Shown: positions 1 through 9,113, numbered from the stretch's first letter. The stretch: DNA of 55,802 bases from Bifidobacteriaceae bacterium (GCA_031270825.1 JAISXH010000014.1:1-55802), one strand, 5' to 3'. Notes: generated by a model from the letters alone, not told the origin. Made by a program: numbers and translations.

Positions 1-119
1 CCGGCGGGGCCCCCCCCCCCCGCGCCCCCGCGGCCGACCTGGCGGGGGCCCCCCCGGCCCCCGGCTTACTCCCCCTCCTCCCGTGCCCCACCGCCTAGAT
101 CCGCCAGGGAAGGGAAACC
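1..119. other. GC-rich low-complexity leader, no gene seen
   Basis: The first 80 bases are almost pure G/C with long C runs (for example 9-21) and contain no convincing coding frame. This could be the edge of a contig with poor consensus or a real GC tract. A purine-rich stretch (AGGGAA, about 111-116) just before 120 can serve as ribosome binding site for the first gene. Confidence 0.4.
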
Positions 120-809
120 ATGATCGAACTCGTTGTTCTGGACATCGCCGGCACCACGGTCGAGGAGCACAACGCCGTCTACGAAGCCCTGGCCGGCGCG
201 GTGCGCGGTTACGGCGCGTCGCCCACGCCAGCGGACATCGGGATTTGGATGGGGGCCGACAAACGCGAGGCGATCCGGGGCCTGATCCAGCTATCTGGTC
301 TGACCGTGCCCGCCGACCCGGTGGTCGAGGAGATCCACGACCGATTCCGGTCGCTGCTGGCGCAGGCTTACCGCGACGACCCGCCGACGCCTCTGCCCGG
401 CGTCCCGGAGGCGCTCGGGCTACTGCGCGCCAAAGGCGTCAAGATCGCCCTCACCACGGGGTTCGACCATGAGGTCGCCGGCGCCCTGCTGGCCATGATC
501 GGCTGGAGCGAGGGCGTCATCGACGCGCTGATCTGCGTCGATGACGTTCGCGCTGGACGCCCGGCGCCGTACATGATCTTCCAGGCGATGGAACGGACCG
601 GCGTGGTCCGGGTGGGCAACATCCTGGTCGCCGGCGACACGACTCGCGACCTCGAAGCCGGCGCCAACGCCGGCGCGGGCCTGGTTGTGGGCGTCGGCAC
701 CGGGGCCATGGGGCTCGACGCGCTAGGCCAGGCGCCGCACACCCACCTGCTCCCAAGCGTCGCCGACCTCCCCGACCTGCTAGCAACTTCCGGCCTCCTG
801 GCGTCCTGA
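120..809 (+). CDS. Phosphonatase-like HAD-superfamily hydrolase
   Basis: A 229-residue HAD phosphohydrolase. Motif I reads D8-I-A10-G-T, with alanine instead of aspartate two residues after the nucleophile, which is the hallmark of phosphonoacetaldehyde hydrolase and its phosphonatase-like relatives. The TTGFD segment near residue 116 is motif II, a GRPAP segment follows where the motif III base is expected, and GDTTRDLEAG holds the motif IV acid. The region between motifs I and II is the helical cap. No phosphonate transport or transaminase gene is adjacent, so the substrate is open; family members outside phn operons are uncharacterised. Start ATG at 120 has a weak purine-rich leader. Confidence 0.85.
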   Translation: MIELVVLDIAGTTVEEHNAVYEALAGAVRGYGASPTPADIGIWMGADKREAIRGLIQLSGLTVPADPVVEEIHDRFRSLLAQAYRDDPPTPLPGVPEALGLLRAKGVKIALTTGFDHEVAGALLAMIGWSEGVIDALICVDDVRAGRPAPYMIFQAMERTGVVRVGNILVAGDTTRDLEAGANAGAGLVVGVGTGAMGLDALGQAPHTHLLPSVADLPDLLATSGLLAS

Positions 810-820
810 CTCCCCCACCC

Positions 821-1013
821 CCGCCCGCCACGCAGGGGGACGGTGATTGTGTTGATTCCCCGCCCACCACGCACGGGGACGGTGATTGTGTTGATTCCCC
901 GCCCACCACGCAGGGGGACGGTGATTGTGTTGATTCCCCGCCCACCACGCACGGGGACGGTGATTGTGTTGATTCCCCGCCGACCACGCACGGGGACGGT
1001 GATTGTGTTGACT
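821..1013 (+). repeat. Tandem array, five 39-bp units (GGGGACGG family)
   Basis: Five head-to-tail units begin at 830, 869, 908, 947 and 986, each with the core GGGGACGGTGATTGTGTTGA followed by TTCCCCGCCCACCACGCA or close variants. The last unit breaks off at 1012. The core recurs in inverted orientation at 7,395-7,536 and 55,615-55,642. There are no unique spacers, so this is not a CRISPR array. The array fills the gap between the HAD hydrolase gene and sepH; 1014-1207 shows nothing else recognisable apart from the sepH ribosome binding site (GGAAGG). Confidence 0.9.
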
Positions 1014-1207
1014 GGTGGCATTCGCGCAGGGACGATGCTCGACGCGGTGAGGGCCGCCCCTGGGCCGCAGGCGGCCTTGTATCCAGCCTGTGGGCCTGAG
1101 ACGGGGTCTTCAGCCCGAGACTTCCGGCACGCCGAGACCGCCTGCCCGGCCCCAGCCCGCACCTGTGCAAGGCTTCTACCGAAACTGGTTGGCGCGGAAG
1201 GATTGGG

Positions 1208-2347
1208 ATGAACGAGTTGACGTTTGTGCGAGCCGAAGGCGACAGGCTGATCTGCGCCGATCAGTCGGGTGACGAATTCGCCGTGGCCATCGGCCCGGAG
1301 TTGCGGGCGGTTGTCAGCGGTTTCGGCCGGCCCGATCCGCCCGAGACGCCACTCCAGATACCCGAGATCCTGCGACCCAAGGACATCCAGACGCTGGTGC
1401 GGGCCGGAGCCGTCCCGGCCGAACTGGCCCTGGCTTCTGGCCTGGAGTTGGAGCATATCAACCGCTACGCGGCGCCGGTGTTGGATGAACGCGAGTATGT
1501 GTCCCGCCAGGCCCGCCGTCTCAGCTTGCGCCATGACGCCGGTCAGCGGTCCATCGAGGAGCTGGCCTTGGACCGCGTGGCCAGCCAGGGAGTCGACCCG
1601 GCCGTGCTGGTCTGGGACGCGGTTCGCGAGCCGCACGGCTGGGTGGTTCGTCTCGATTTCGAGACCGAGTCCGGCCCGGTCCGCGCTCGTTGGCAGGTCG
1701 ATCTGCCCAGCCGTTCGTTGGCGGCGCTCAACGACCAGGCCCGTTGGATCGGCCGCGGCGACGAGCCCGACCGGCCCGTTCCCCCCCTACGCCACCTCAG
1801 CGCTGTGCCCGGAGGGGCCGATGACGCGCCCGGTCCCGGCATAGATTCGGGGCTCGACTCGGGCTTGGACACCGCCTCGAGGAACGTTGATTCGACCGGC
1901 GCCCCGTTGTCGCTATTGGACGGCCTGATGAATCACCGTGGTCTCCATCAGCCGGTGGGGTTCGCCGACGACACTCAACCGCCGGCCGGCCGGGCCGACG
2001 TCTTGGAGCTTCGCCATCCGGACGAGCCGCCGACGGACGCCTGGCCGGAGGAGCCTCCGGGCCCGGCCGGGGACGAGTTCGACCGCAAGTCCGGTGGTTT
2101 CAGCGGTTTCGACGATGACGCCCCCAGCAGCGAGGGCACACTATTCGAGCAGGCGCCAGTCGAGTCCCGACCGTACGTCGAGCCGTTCCTGCCGGTCGGC
2201 CCCGAGGTCGTGCCCGCATCCGATCTCGAGCCGGAGCCCGAGCCGGAACGCCCCCCGACTCGCAGTTCCCGGTCGCAGGCCAAGCGATCCTCAGTGCCCA
2301 GCTGGGACGAGATCGTCTTCGGCTCCTCCCGCACCGACCAGGACTAG
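1208..2347 (+). CDS. sepH: SepH-family cell division protein (DUF3071)
   Basis: A 379-residue protein. The first ~165 residues match the SepH/DUF3071 domain: a beta-rich start (NELTFVRAEGDRLICADQSG) and a helix-turn-helix-like segment around residues 60-85 (PKDIQTLVRAGAVPAEL). A long acidic, proline/glycine-rich disordered region follows. The C-terminus carries the short basic motif KRSSVPSWDEIVFG, the conserved SepH tail. SepH is an actinobacterial FtsZ partner that promotes filament assembly at the septum; the N-terminal domain contacts FtsZ. The ATG at 1208 follows GGAAGG at a good distance. It stands alone, with repeats upstream and a convergent msrAB downstream. Confidence 0.9.
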   Translation: MNELTFVRAEGDRLICADQSGDEFAVAIGPELRAVVSGFGRPDPPETPLQIPEILRPKDIQTLVRAGAVPAELALASGLELEHINRYAAPVLDEREYVSRQARRLSLRHDAGQRSIEELALDRVASQGVDPAVLVWDAVREPHGWVVRLDFETESGPVRARWQVDLPSRSLAALNDQARWIGRGDEPDRPVPPLRHLSAVPGGADDAPGPGIDSGLDSGLDTASRNVDSTGAPLSLLDGLMNHRGLHQPVGFADDTQPPAGRADVLELRHPDEPPTDAWPEEPPGPAGDEFDRKSGGFSGFDDDAPSSEGTLFEQAPVESRPYVEPFLPVGPEVVPASDLEPEPEPERPPTRSSRSQAKRSSVPSWDEIVFGSSRTDQD

Positions 2348-2486
2348 GCCGCCACAACCAGCGCCATCCGACCGCCGGTGCCTTCATGCCGACATCGACC
2401 ATCACGACCAATGCGAACGGCTTCGCCTTGCCCATCCCGGGGAGCTGTTCACCGAACCCCTGAATACCTGGCGAGCTGACGCCCGA

Positions 2487-3671
2487 TCAGGCCTTGAATT
2501 GGTGCTGAACCAGAGGCAGGTAGTCGCCATAACCGCGGGCGGCCAGGTCCGCCGCAGGCACGAACTCGAGAGCGGCCGAGTTGACGCAGTAACGCAGACC
2601 GCCTGATTCGACCGGGCCGTCGGCGAAGAGGTGGCCCAGGTGGGCGCCCGATCCGGCCGACCTGACCTCGGTGCGCACACGGCCATAGGAACGATCCTCA
2701 AGTTCAACCACAGCTTCAGGGATCGGTCTGGCGAAGGCCGGCCAGCCACAACCAGCGTCGTATTTGTCGCTCGACACGAATAGCGGCGCCCCAGACGTCA
2801 CATCGATGTAGATGCCGGGCTCGAAAGTCCGGTCGTGTTCTCCCGTGAAGGGCGGCTCGGTGGCGCCGGTCTGAGTGACGGCGTACTGGAGCGGGGTGAG
2901 CCGGGCCAGACGCTCCGGATCCGTCCCGCCGGCTGGCGGGACAGCGCTGGCGTGATCTGCGGCCGCCTTCGCGCCGGCGGTTCCCCCCCTGGCGGCGAGC
3001 GGGGCTGCGACGGCGCCGAAAGTGGCCTGGTCGGAGTCCTGGGCGCTGGCAGTCTGGAAACTGGCAGTGTCGGTGCTGGTGGCCTGGGGGCTGAGAGCTT
3101 CGGTCCTGGCGGCCTGGGCGCTGGGAGGCGGAAGCGGGGCTGGAATGCCCTGGGCGGCATCGCACACCAGTTGGGACTGGCTCGCCTCCGCCAACCGAGC
3201 GGACGAAATGTGGCAGTAACCGCCGGGATGCTTGGCCAAATAGCGCTGGTGGTAGTCCTCCGCCGGGGTGAAATTCACCAGCGGGCCGGATTCCACAGCG
3301 ATCGGCTGTTCGAAGCGCCGCTGCAATGTCGCCAACTCGAGTTCCACCGCCGGCTGGTCGGCCGGGTCGCTCCAGTAGACGCCGGTCCGGTACTGACGGC
3401 CCACGTCGTGGCCCTGGCGGTCGCGGGCGAGCGGGTCAATCACCTCGAACAGCTTCATGAGGTAGAAACGCAGCGGCGCCACCGCCGGGTCATAGTTCAG
3501 GCGCAGCGCCTCGGCATGGCCCGATCCGGCGCAAACCTGCTCGTAGCCAACTGGCTCCGCGCTCGGCCCGTTGGCATAACCGACCTCGGTTCCGACCACG
3601 CCGGGCAGGCGGACAAAGTACTCCTCGACGCCCCAGAAACACCCGCCGGCCAGGAAAACCTCTTTGCTCAT
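2487..3671 (-). CDS. msrAB: Fused peptide methionine sulfoxide reductase MsrA-MsrB
   Basis: 394 residues in two enzymes. Residues 1-~175 are MsrA with the catalytic GCFWG motif (Cys11) and a late cysteine near residue 168 that could resolve. Residues ~255-394 are MsrB with GCGWPAF and the catalytic RYCVNSAAL (Cys362). They reduce S- and R-methionine sulfoxide respectively. The usual MsrB zinc CxxC pairs are not seen. About 75 residues of alanine-rich linker join them. No signal peptide or lipobox, so cytosolic. Start ATG at 3671 lies 6 nt after TAACCT on the minus strand, indicating a leaderless transcript. Confidence 0.92.
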   Translation of the reverse strand: MSKEVFLAGGCFWGVEEYFVRLPGVVGTEVGYANGPSAEPVGYEQVCAGSGHAEALRLNYDPAVAPLRFYLMKLFEVIDPLARDRQGHDVGRQYRTGVYWSDPADQPAVELELATLQRRFEQPIAVESGPLVNFTPAEDYHQRYLAKHPGGYCHISSARLAEASQSQLVCDAAQGIPAPLPPPSAQAARTEALSPQATSTDTASFQTASAQDSDQATFGAVAAPLAARGGTAGAKAAADHASAVPPAGGTDPERLARLTPLQYAVTQTGATEPPFTGEHDRTFEPGIYIDVTSGAPLFVSSDKYDAGCGWPAFARPIPEAVVELEDRSYGRVRTEVRSAGSGAHLGHLFADGPVESGGLRYCVNSAALEFVPAADLAARGYGDYLPLVQHQFKA

Positions 3672-3746
3672 GGCAACAGGTTAGCCTCGGCGCGGGCGGA
3701 CCCTTGAGACCCTTGAGACAACGGCCACCGCCGACGTGATCCGCCG

Positions 3747-4280
3747 TCAGGCACGAGCGGGCTGCAACGCCAGCCCAGCCAGCAAGTCCCGCAGCCCGGC
3801 GGCTGCGCCCTCGGTCAGAGTCCCGGCAGCCAGGGCAGCAGTATCCTCACCGCCCAAGCCGAAGTGGCCAACCGGCCTGGCGCCAATGACTTCGAGGGAT
3901 CGGACCAACTCCAGGCGCGCCCATTCGGCGGCCCTAGGCGAAGGCACCACCGCGATGACCGCCACCGGCTTGCCGGCCAGGCAGGACTGGCCGTAGGGAC
4001 GAGAGGCCCAGTCGAGCGCGTTCCTCAACGCCCCGGTGACCGAGCCGTTGTATTCAGGCGTTGAGACCACCACCGCCGCCGCGGCGGCGAGTTGCGCCCG
4101 CAGACGTTCCACTGCCGCAGGCTGCGCCAGCTCGCCGTCGGGGCTGTAGAGGGGAAGATCGTCGATCCGCACGAATTCGGTCTCCACATCATGGGGAAAC
4201 AGTCCGGCGGCCCTGCGCAGCAGCGCGGTGTTGAGTGATTGCTGGCGCAGACTACCTGAGATCAAAGCCACATCGGACAT
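3747..4280 (-). CDS. NAD(P)H-dependent FMN reductase
   Basis: A 177-residue flavodoxin-fold flavoprotein. The N-terminal SGSLRQQSLN motif (residues 8-17) binds the FMN phosphate, and STPEYNGSVTGALRNALDW is the second conserved loop of the NADPH-dependent FMN reductase/chromate-quinone reductase family. It probably transfers two electrons from NAD(P)H to quinones or free flavin in the cytosol. Start ATG at 4280 follows GAAAGG. It is divergent from lpdA, another predicted quinone reductase, which hints at a shared redox role. Confidence 0.88.
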   Translation of the reverse strand: MSDVALISGSLRQQSLNTALLRRAAGLFPHDVETEFVRIDDLPLYSPDGELAQPAAVERLRAQLAAAAAVVVSTPEYNGSVTGALRNALDWASRPYGQSCLAGKPVAVIAVVPSPRAAEWARLELVRSLEVIGARPVGHFGLGGEDTAALAAGTLTEGAAAGLRDLLAGLALQPARA

Positions 4281-4649
4281 GTTGGGGCATCCTTTCGATC
4301 AGCGATTACGGGTCGGCCGGGGGCCGCCCAGGGCACATCCATCGACTTTGCTCGACATCTAACGATTTGTCCAGACAGTCGACCGAATGTAAAAGGAGTC
4401 GCTTGGCCCAGATCGGCAGCCCCGCCCCATGAGCCGATGGACAGTCCAAGTCTCGCCGGGCCGGGTGCGAAGCCCACGACATCGGACAGGTGACTAGCCG
4501 CCGCCGGCCGGGCGCGGCTCGTCGTGATGGGTCGGGTCGGTCGGGTCGGTCGGCCCTTGCCCCCAGCCGCGCAAATGGCGAGATTTCATGAGGCAAGTCG
4601 ACCGCTGGTAAGTTTGGTGCAGGTCAAGCCTGAGGAAAGACGGAGTTTC
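4281..4649. other. Divergent intergenic region, FMN reductase / lpdA
   Basis: 370 bases between divergent genes. It contains a short tandem of GGGTCGGTC-like units around 4,527-4,552 and the lpdA ribosome binding site (GAGGAAAGACGGAG, ending at 4,645). An open frame continues upstream of lpdA to 4,524, but its residues look like translated intergenic repeat. No clear operator was recognised. Confidence 0.4.
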
Positions 4650-6059
4650 ATGACGAATGTGGTGATCATTGGCGGCGGGCCGGGGGGATACGAAGCGGCG
4701 CTGGTGGGCCAACAGCTTGGCGGCCAAGTCACTCTGGTGGAACAGCGCGGTCTGGGCGGCTCCGCGGTGCTGACGGATGTGGTGCCGTCGAAGACCTTGT
4801 CGGCCGTGGCCGAGGTCATGACCAGGTTGCGCGGCGCCGGCGAACTGGGGCTGCGCCTGGCCGACGGCTCCTGCGACCTGGCTGGCGCCATCCGGGTGGA
4901 CATGGAGCAGGTGCACCAGCGCATCCGCGAGTTGGCCCAGGCCCAAAGCGAGGACATTGAGCGCCAGTTGCTGGCTGACGGCGTGCGCGTGATCCAAGGC
5001 GTCGCCCGCTGCGCCACCAAGTCGTTGATCATCGCCTCCACCGACCATGGCGACCAGGTCCTGCCGGCCGACGTGCTGCTGGTCGCCACCGGCGCCCGTC
5101 CCCGGGAGTTGGCAGACGCCCGGCCTGACGGCGAACGCATTTTCACTTGGGCCCAGATCTACGACATGGACACCCTCCCGGAACGGTTGATCGTTGTGGG
5201 CTCCGGTGTCACCGGCGCCGAATTCGCCTCCGCTTACAGGGCTTTGGGCGTGGACGTCACCCTGATCTCTTCCCGCCACCAGGTCTTGCCTTCGCAGGAC
5301 AACGATGCCGCTCGGCTGATCCAGGAGTCGTTCGAGGAGCGAGGCATTGTGATCTACAACGACGCCCGTGCCCTGTCCGCCCGGCGCCAAGGCGACGGCG
5401 TGGTGGTCGGATTGGCGGACGGGCGCAGCGTGGAGGGCTCGCACTGCTTGATGGCCGTCGGCTCCATCCCCAATACGGCTGGGATCGGCTTGGAGGACAT
5501 GGGCGTCGTGCTGACCGCATCCGGGCACGTGGTGGTGGACAAGGTCTCGCGAACCTCGGTCCGCGGCGTCTACGCCGCCGGGGACTGCACCGACGGGTTC
5601 GCCCTGGCCTCAGTGGCGGCCATGCAGGGACGGATCGCGATGTGGCATTCGCTGGGGGACGCGGTCGCGCCGATCAACCTCAAAGATGTCGCCTCAAACG
5701 TCTTCACTGCGCCCGAGATCGCGACCGTGGGCGCGACCCAGGCCGAGATCGACTCTGGCGCTCTGAACGCCCGCTCGGTCATGTTGCCCCTGCGCGGCAA
5801 CGCCCGCGCCAAGATGAAGGGTCTGACTCAAGGCTTCATCAAAATCTTCTGCCTGCCGACCACCAACATCATTGTCGGCGGCGTGGTTGTGTCCAGATGG
5901 GCTTCGGAGCTGATCCACGCCCTGTCGGTGGCGGTCAAGAACAAGCTCACGGTGGACCAATTCGCCGAATCATTCACGGTCTATCCTTCCCTGACCGGTT
6001 CGCTGGCCGAGGCCGCCCGACGCCTCCATGTGGGCGACTCAGAGGTCATCCTCTACTGA
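4650..6059 (+). CDS. lpdA: LpdA-type NAD(P)H-quinone dehydrogenase
   Basis: A 469-residue flavoprotein of the pyridine nucleotide-disulfide oxidoreductase fold. FAD-binding GGGPGG lies at residues 8-13, NAD(P)-binding VGSGVTGAEFASAY mid-protein, the second FAD motif in VYAAGDCTDG, and the C-terminal dimerisation domain. Where lipoamide dehydrogenase has its CxxxxC redox pair, this protein reads GGSAVLTDVVPSK, with no cysteines. That matches mycobacterial LpdA (Rv3303c), which reduces quinones rather than lipoamide. The start at 4,650 is chosen because GAGGAAAGACGG stands just upstream and the FAD motif begins immediately. Confidence 0.88.
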   Translation: MTNVVIIGGGPGGYEAALVGQQLGGQVTLVEQRGLGGSAVLTDVVPSKTLSAVAEVMTRLRGAGELGLRLADGSCDLAGAIRVDMEQVHQRIRELAQAQSEDIERQLLADGVRVIQGVARCATKSLIIASTDHGDQVLPADVLLVATGARPRELADARPDGERIFTWAQIYDMDTLPERLIVVGSGVTGAEFASAYRALGVDVTLISSRHQVLPSQDNDAARLIQESFEERGIVIYNDARALSARRQGDGVVVGLADGRSVEGSHCLMAVGSIPNTAGIGLEDMGVVLTASGHVVVDKVSRTSVRGVYAAGDCTDGFALASVAAMQGRIAMWHSLGDAVAPINLKDVASNVFTAPEIATVGATQAEIDSGALNARSVMLPLRGNARAKMKGLTQGFIKIFCLPTTNIIVGGVVVSRWASELIHALSVAVKNKLTVDQFAESFTVYPSLTGSLAEAARRLHVGDSEVILY

Positions 6060-6130
6060 CTCCACGGCCTGGCGACGCGGGCTGTTGGGGACGGTATTTC
6101 GGCCCATTCGGCCAGGCTGGACTGGCACGC

Positions 6131-6154
6131 TAGAATAGGTCTTTAGGCCTGGTC
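6131..6154 (+). promoter_or_regulatory. -10 box and operator-like repeat before the alcohol dehydrogenase
   Basis: TAGAAT (6,131-6,136) looks like a -10 box. It runs directly into AGGTCT-TT-AGGCCT, an imperfect inverted repeat. The 21-mer from 6,134 matches the site at 28,394-28,414 upstream of the CoA-transferase gene at 20 of 21 positions; there the inverted repeat is perfect. A repressor bound here would cover the transcription start. The regulator is unknown. Confidence 0.6.
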
Positions 6155-6256
6155 CGTTTCAACCAGCGCTCAGTCCGCGTTCAGCCCGCGCATAGCCGCT
6201 GAGCCGGTGGGCGGCCGGCCGACAAGGCGAAGATCAAACACGGCGAAGGAGCCATT

Positions 6257-7309
6257 TTGTCCACAATGAAGGCAATCCAACTGGTCAGGCCTGGCGACTG
6301 GCCTCAACTGCGCGAGGTCCGCATTCCCAAGCCCGGTCCCGGCCAGGTCCTCCTCAAGGTCACCGCTGCTGGGCTCTGCCACAGCGACATCGCGGTGATG
6401 GATCATTACGCGGCCGCGCTGAATTACCCCCTGCCCATGACGCTGGGCCACGAGTGCGCCGGCACCGTGGTGGACGCCGGCGAGGGCGTCAAACACCTGG
6501 TCACTCTGGGCGAAGACGTGTTGGTCTACGGTCCGTGGGGCTGCGGCCGCTGCCGCCAATGCGCTGAGGGATACGAGAACTACTGCTACAACGCCACCGC
6601 GCGGGGGATCACGCCGCCGGGGTTGGGTCACGATGGCGGCACCGCCGAATACATGCTGGTCGACCGGGCCCGCTACCTGGTGCCGATCAAGGACCTCGAT
6701 CCGGTCAAGGCCGTGCCTCTGACCGACGCCGCGTTGACCCCCTACCACGCGCTGCAGCATTCGCGCTCAAAGCTGGACGCCAACTCCTACGCCGTGGTCT
6801 TCGGCGTGGGCGGCCTGGGACACACCGCCATCCAGTTGATCAAGCACCTGACCCCCGCCCGGGTCATCGCCCTAGACGTGTCCGAGACGCACTTGGAGTT
6901 GGCCCGCAAGGTGGGCGCCGACTGGGCCATCAAGTCCGACGCCGATGCCGTCGAGTTCGTCCGTGACTTGACTGACGGCCGCGGCGCCGAAGTCGTCTTC
7001 GACTTCGCCGGCGTCCAGCCCTCGATCGACCTCGGCGCCAAGCTGACCAAGGTGCGTGGCGATTGGAACATAGTCGGGATCGGCGGCGGCAAGGCCACCG
7101 TCGGCTTCGGAATGGTCCCCTACGAGTGCAACGTCTTCTCTCCCTATTGGGGCACCCGGGGCGAGCTTTACGACGTGGTCGCATTGGCTCGCCGCGGCGT
7201 GATCGACATCCATACCGAGGAATACCCGCTCGACCAGGGTGTGGAGGTCTACAAACGCCTCCACGACGGTGAGGTGATCGGCCGCGCGGTGTTGGTCCCT
7301 TCTGTCTAG
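6257..7309 (+). CDS. Zinc-dependent alcohol dehydrogenase
   Basis: A 350-residue medium-chain dehydrogenase. Catalytic zinc ligands are in GLCHSD and GHECAG, the structural zinc site is GCGRCRQCAEGYENYC, and the Rossmann motif is GVGGLGHTAI near residue 179. It should oxidise or reduce small alcohols/aldehydes with NAD(H). The TTG at 6,257 lies 5 nt after AAGGAG; the ATG three codons later is 14 nt away, so TTG is preferred. Its promoter carries the operator-like site shared with the acetyl-CoA hydrolase/CoA-transferase gene, suggesting joint control of fermentative C2 metabolism. Confidence 0.88.
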   Translation: MSTMKAIQLVRPGDWPQLREVRIPKPGPGQVLLKVTAAGLCHSDIAVMDHYAAALNYPLPMTLGHECAGTVVDAGEGVKHLVTLGEDVLVYGPWGCGRCRQCAEGYENYCYNATARGITPPGLGHDGGTAEYMLVDRARYLVPIKDLDPVKAVPLTDAALTPYHALQHSRSKLDANSYAVVFGVGGLGHTAIQLIKHLTPARVIALDVSETHLELARKVGADWAIKSDADAVEFVRDLTDGRGAEVVFDFAGVQPSIDLGAKLTKVRGDWNIVGIGGGKATVGFGMVPYECNVFSPYWGTRGELYDVVALARRGVIDIHTEEYPLDQGVEVYKRLHDGEVIGRAVLVPSV

Positions 7310-7394
7310 GGCCACAGACTTCGCGCTGAGGTCGCCCGCATCACACCGACGATGCCGTCCGCGTGCCGCCTGGCGCGGCGGCCGGCACCGCGAG

Positions 7395-7536
7395 TAAGCA
7401 CAATCATCGTCCCCTTGCGTACGTGCAGCCGGGGAGCCGGTTCGTGCCGTGAATCAGCACAATCACCGTCCCTTTGCGTAATCAGCACAATCACCGTCCC
7501 CTTGCGTAATCAGCACAATCACCGTCCCCTTGCGTA
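7395..7536 (-). repeat. GGGGACGG-family repeats, four copies
   Basis: Three perfectly abutting 28-bp units (7,453-7,480, 7,481-7,508, 7,509-7,536; ATCAGCACAATCACCGTCCC plus CTTGCGTA with one variant base) follow a lone copy around 7,395-7,420. They are the reverse complement of the core at 830-1,012. Here the unit is 28 bp, against 39 bp in the first array, so the arrays expanded independently around the same core. The last unit ends one base into the predicted -10 box of map. Confidence 0.9.
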
Positions 7537-7547
7537 GGATGGTCGGC

Positions 7548-8408
7548 GTGCCAGTGACCAAAGGGCGGGTTTCGCCGCTGCGAGCGGTTCCTTCGTCGAT
7601 CCCTCGGCCCGAATATGTGGGCAAGGACCGGCCTGGGTCGGAGCCGTGGCCGGGTTCGGAGGTCAAGGACGCCGCCACCATTGAGCGGGTGCGGCGCGCT
7701 TCGCGCGTGGCGGCGGATGCCCTGGCCGAAGTCGGCCGCCACGTCAAGCCGGGGGTGACGACTGACGATCTGGACGGCATCGGGCACCAATACCTGATCG
7801 ACCACGGCGCCTACCCGTCAACGCTGGGCTACCGGGGCTTCCCCAAGTCGCTGTGCACGTCGATCAACGAAGTCATTTGCCACGGCATTCCGGATTCGAC
7901 CGTGATCGCGGACGGCGACATCGTCAACGTCGACATCACGGCCTACCTAGACGGGGTCCATGGCGACACCAACGCGACCTTCCTGGCCGGTCAGGTCGAC
8001 GAGCAGTCGCGTCTCCTGGTCGAACGCACCCGCGAGGCGCTGATGCGGGGCATCAAGGCGGTGCGGCCGGGTCGGTCCGTCAACGTGATCGGGCGGGTGA
8101 TCGAGTCCTACGCCAAGCGCTTCGGCTATGGGGTCATTCGCGACTACACCGGCCATGGCGTGGCCGAAGCCTTCCACTCCGGGCTGATCATCCCGCACTA
8201 TGACGCGGCGCCGCAGTTCGACGACGTCATCGAAGTCGGCATGGTCTTCACGATCGAGCCGATGCTCGCGCTGGGCACTTACGACTGGCGCGGTTGGGAT
8301 GACGGATGGACGGTTGTAACGGCGGATCTGAAGCGGTCCGCCCAATTCGAGCACACCATTGCGGTGACGCCCGCCGGAGCGGAAATCCTCACCCTCCCCA
8401 CCTCCTGA
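7548..8408 (+). CDS. map: Methionine aminopeptidase, type I
   Basis: A 286-residue type Ia MetAP with the actinobacterial N-terminal extension carrying RPEYVGK, as in the mycobacterial enzyme. The five metal ligands are visible in [26 protein letters not shown] and QFEHTI. It removes the initiator methionine from nascent proteins. The GTG at 7,548 is chosen: TAGGAT (7,535-7,540) is followed by exactly 7 nt, giving a leaderless mRNA, and the length then fits the family. In-frame alternatives at 7,530 (TTG) and 7,539 (ATG) lie in the repeat or the -10 box. Confidence 0.93.
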   Translation: MPVTKGRVSPLRAVPSSIPRPEYVGKDRPGSEPWPGSEVKDAATIERVRRASRVAADALAEVGRHVKPGVTTDDLDGIGHQYLIDHGAYPSTLGYRGFPKSLCTSINEVICHGIPDSTVIADGDIVNVDITAYLDGVHGDTNATFLAGQVDEQSRLLVERTREALMRGIKAVRPGRSVNVIGRVIESYAKRFGYGVIRDYTGHGVAEAFHSGLIIPHYDAAPQFDDVIEVGMVFTIEPMLALGTYDWRGWDDGWTVVTADLKRSAQFEHTIAVTPAGAEILTLPTS

Positions 8409-8730
8409 CCAGCGCCGCGACACCCGAAGTGCCGCTGGTGGCGCGGCGACCCCGGTGCGGGCGTCGGCGCGGAATCCTCGGTCTGAACGTCGGCGGGGCG
8501 CCAGTGTGTCCGTAGGCCCGGCTTTTCCGGTGTGGCCGCCGGCGCGGCCACCCCAGCGCCGCAGGTGACCTGGCGCGCCTGGTTTGGCCGTTGGCGCGGG
8601 ACCCCCGGGGCCGGTGACGATGCCGTTCAGGCCGCGCCGTTTGCCCGTCCAGCGGACGTTCGGGCTGGCCTGGCGGCTGTTCTGGGGCGCTCTGAGGCAT
8701 GCTTCGACACTGAGGCGGCTCTCATTGGGA
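8409..8730. other. Non-coding stretch after map
   Basis: About 320 bases of very GC-rich sequence with no credible gene. One strong hairpin (8,532-8,551; arms GTGGCCGC/GCGGCCAC, loop CGGC) could end map transcription, but has no T tract and lies 120 bases past the stop. Open frames on the minus strand here have no family features. Confidence 0.4.
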
Positions 8731-8849
8731 AGCCGGTGAATGAACCGGCCTCCTAAGGCCGAGACAGCACCTACCGCCGCGTTTCCGCTGGTCAGCGTCC
8801 CGCTGCCCTGAGTCAACACGGTCGGAGCGTGGTTGTTCACGACGCTCCT
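8731..8849. repeat. 120-nt hairpin-forming dispersed element, copy A
   Basis: Nearly the same sequence occurs at 41,391-41,509. Three hairpins can be drawn in both copies: GCCGGT/ACCGGC at the left edge, CAGCG-TCC-CGCTG in the middle, and GGAGCGT/ACGCTCC at the right edge. The left stem differs between copies by a compensating G-C to A-T pair. The minus-strand reading frame through the element is open in both copies, but is probably incidental. Confidence 0.8.
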
Positions 8850-8966
8850 GGTCATCCTGAAGGACTACTGAACCAGCCTCCCAGCCGCCCAAAGGATGAC
8901 CGCCCAGAATCTGAAATCGGCGGCCGGACGGAGGCGGAAACCGCACCCGCGACGCATCGTGGATAC

Positions 8967-9113
8967 ATGAGGAAGGACGAGGGGACGCGCGTGTGGTTTG
9001 GGCATTTGGCCGCACTCGGCGTGGGCCTGTTGGGGCTGGCCCTGACGGCTCAACTGATCGGGGGCGCCCTGGGAGGCCTGATACTCGGGGCGGTGTCCGG
9101 GCTGATGCCCTGA
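8967..9113 (+). CDS. Small putative membrane protein
   Basis: A 48-residue product with a charged start (MRKDEGTR) and one long hydrophobic stretch rich in Gly, Ala and Leu, ending in GAVSGLMP. This looks like a single or re-entrant membrane helix. A GTG at 8,991 preceded by GGACGAGGGG could be the real start, giving 40 residues that are nearly all membrane segment. No family is recognised. The hydrophobic pattern and placement between map and the nitroreductase gene support a real gene only modestly. Confidence 0.4.
   Translation: MRKDEGTRVWFGHLAALGVGLLGLALTAQLIGGALGGLILGAVSGLMP

Noticed and set aside
821-1013. CRISPR array
   Set aside because: The units are contiguous and nearly identical, with no unique spacers, and no cas genes are present; the RecB-like protein at 19,179 is a housekeeping homologue.
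368-1636. Long minus-strand open frame (422 codons) across the repeats
   Set aside because: It is antisense to sepH and the HAD gene and reads the tandem repeat as repeated INTITVPV peptide; no family features.
4524-4649. Extended N-terminus of lpdA
   Set aside because: The FAD motif begins right after 4,650, where a good RBS stands; the extra residues read an intergenic tandem repeat.
7947-8855. Minus-strand open frame through the hairpin element
   Set aside because: Its conserved start (SVVNNHAPTVLT) comes only from the dispersed repeat; the rest is antisense to map.
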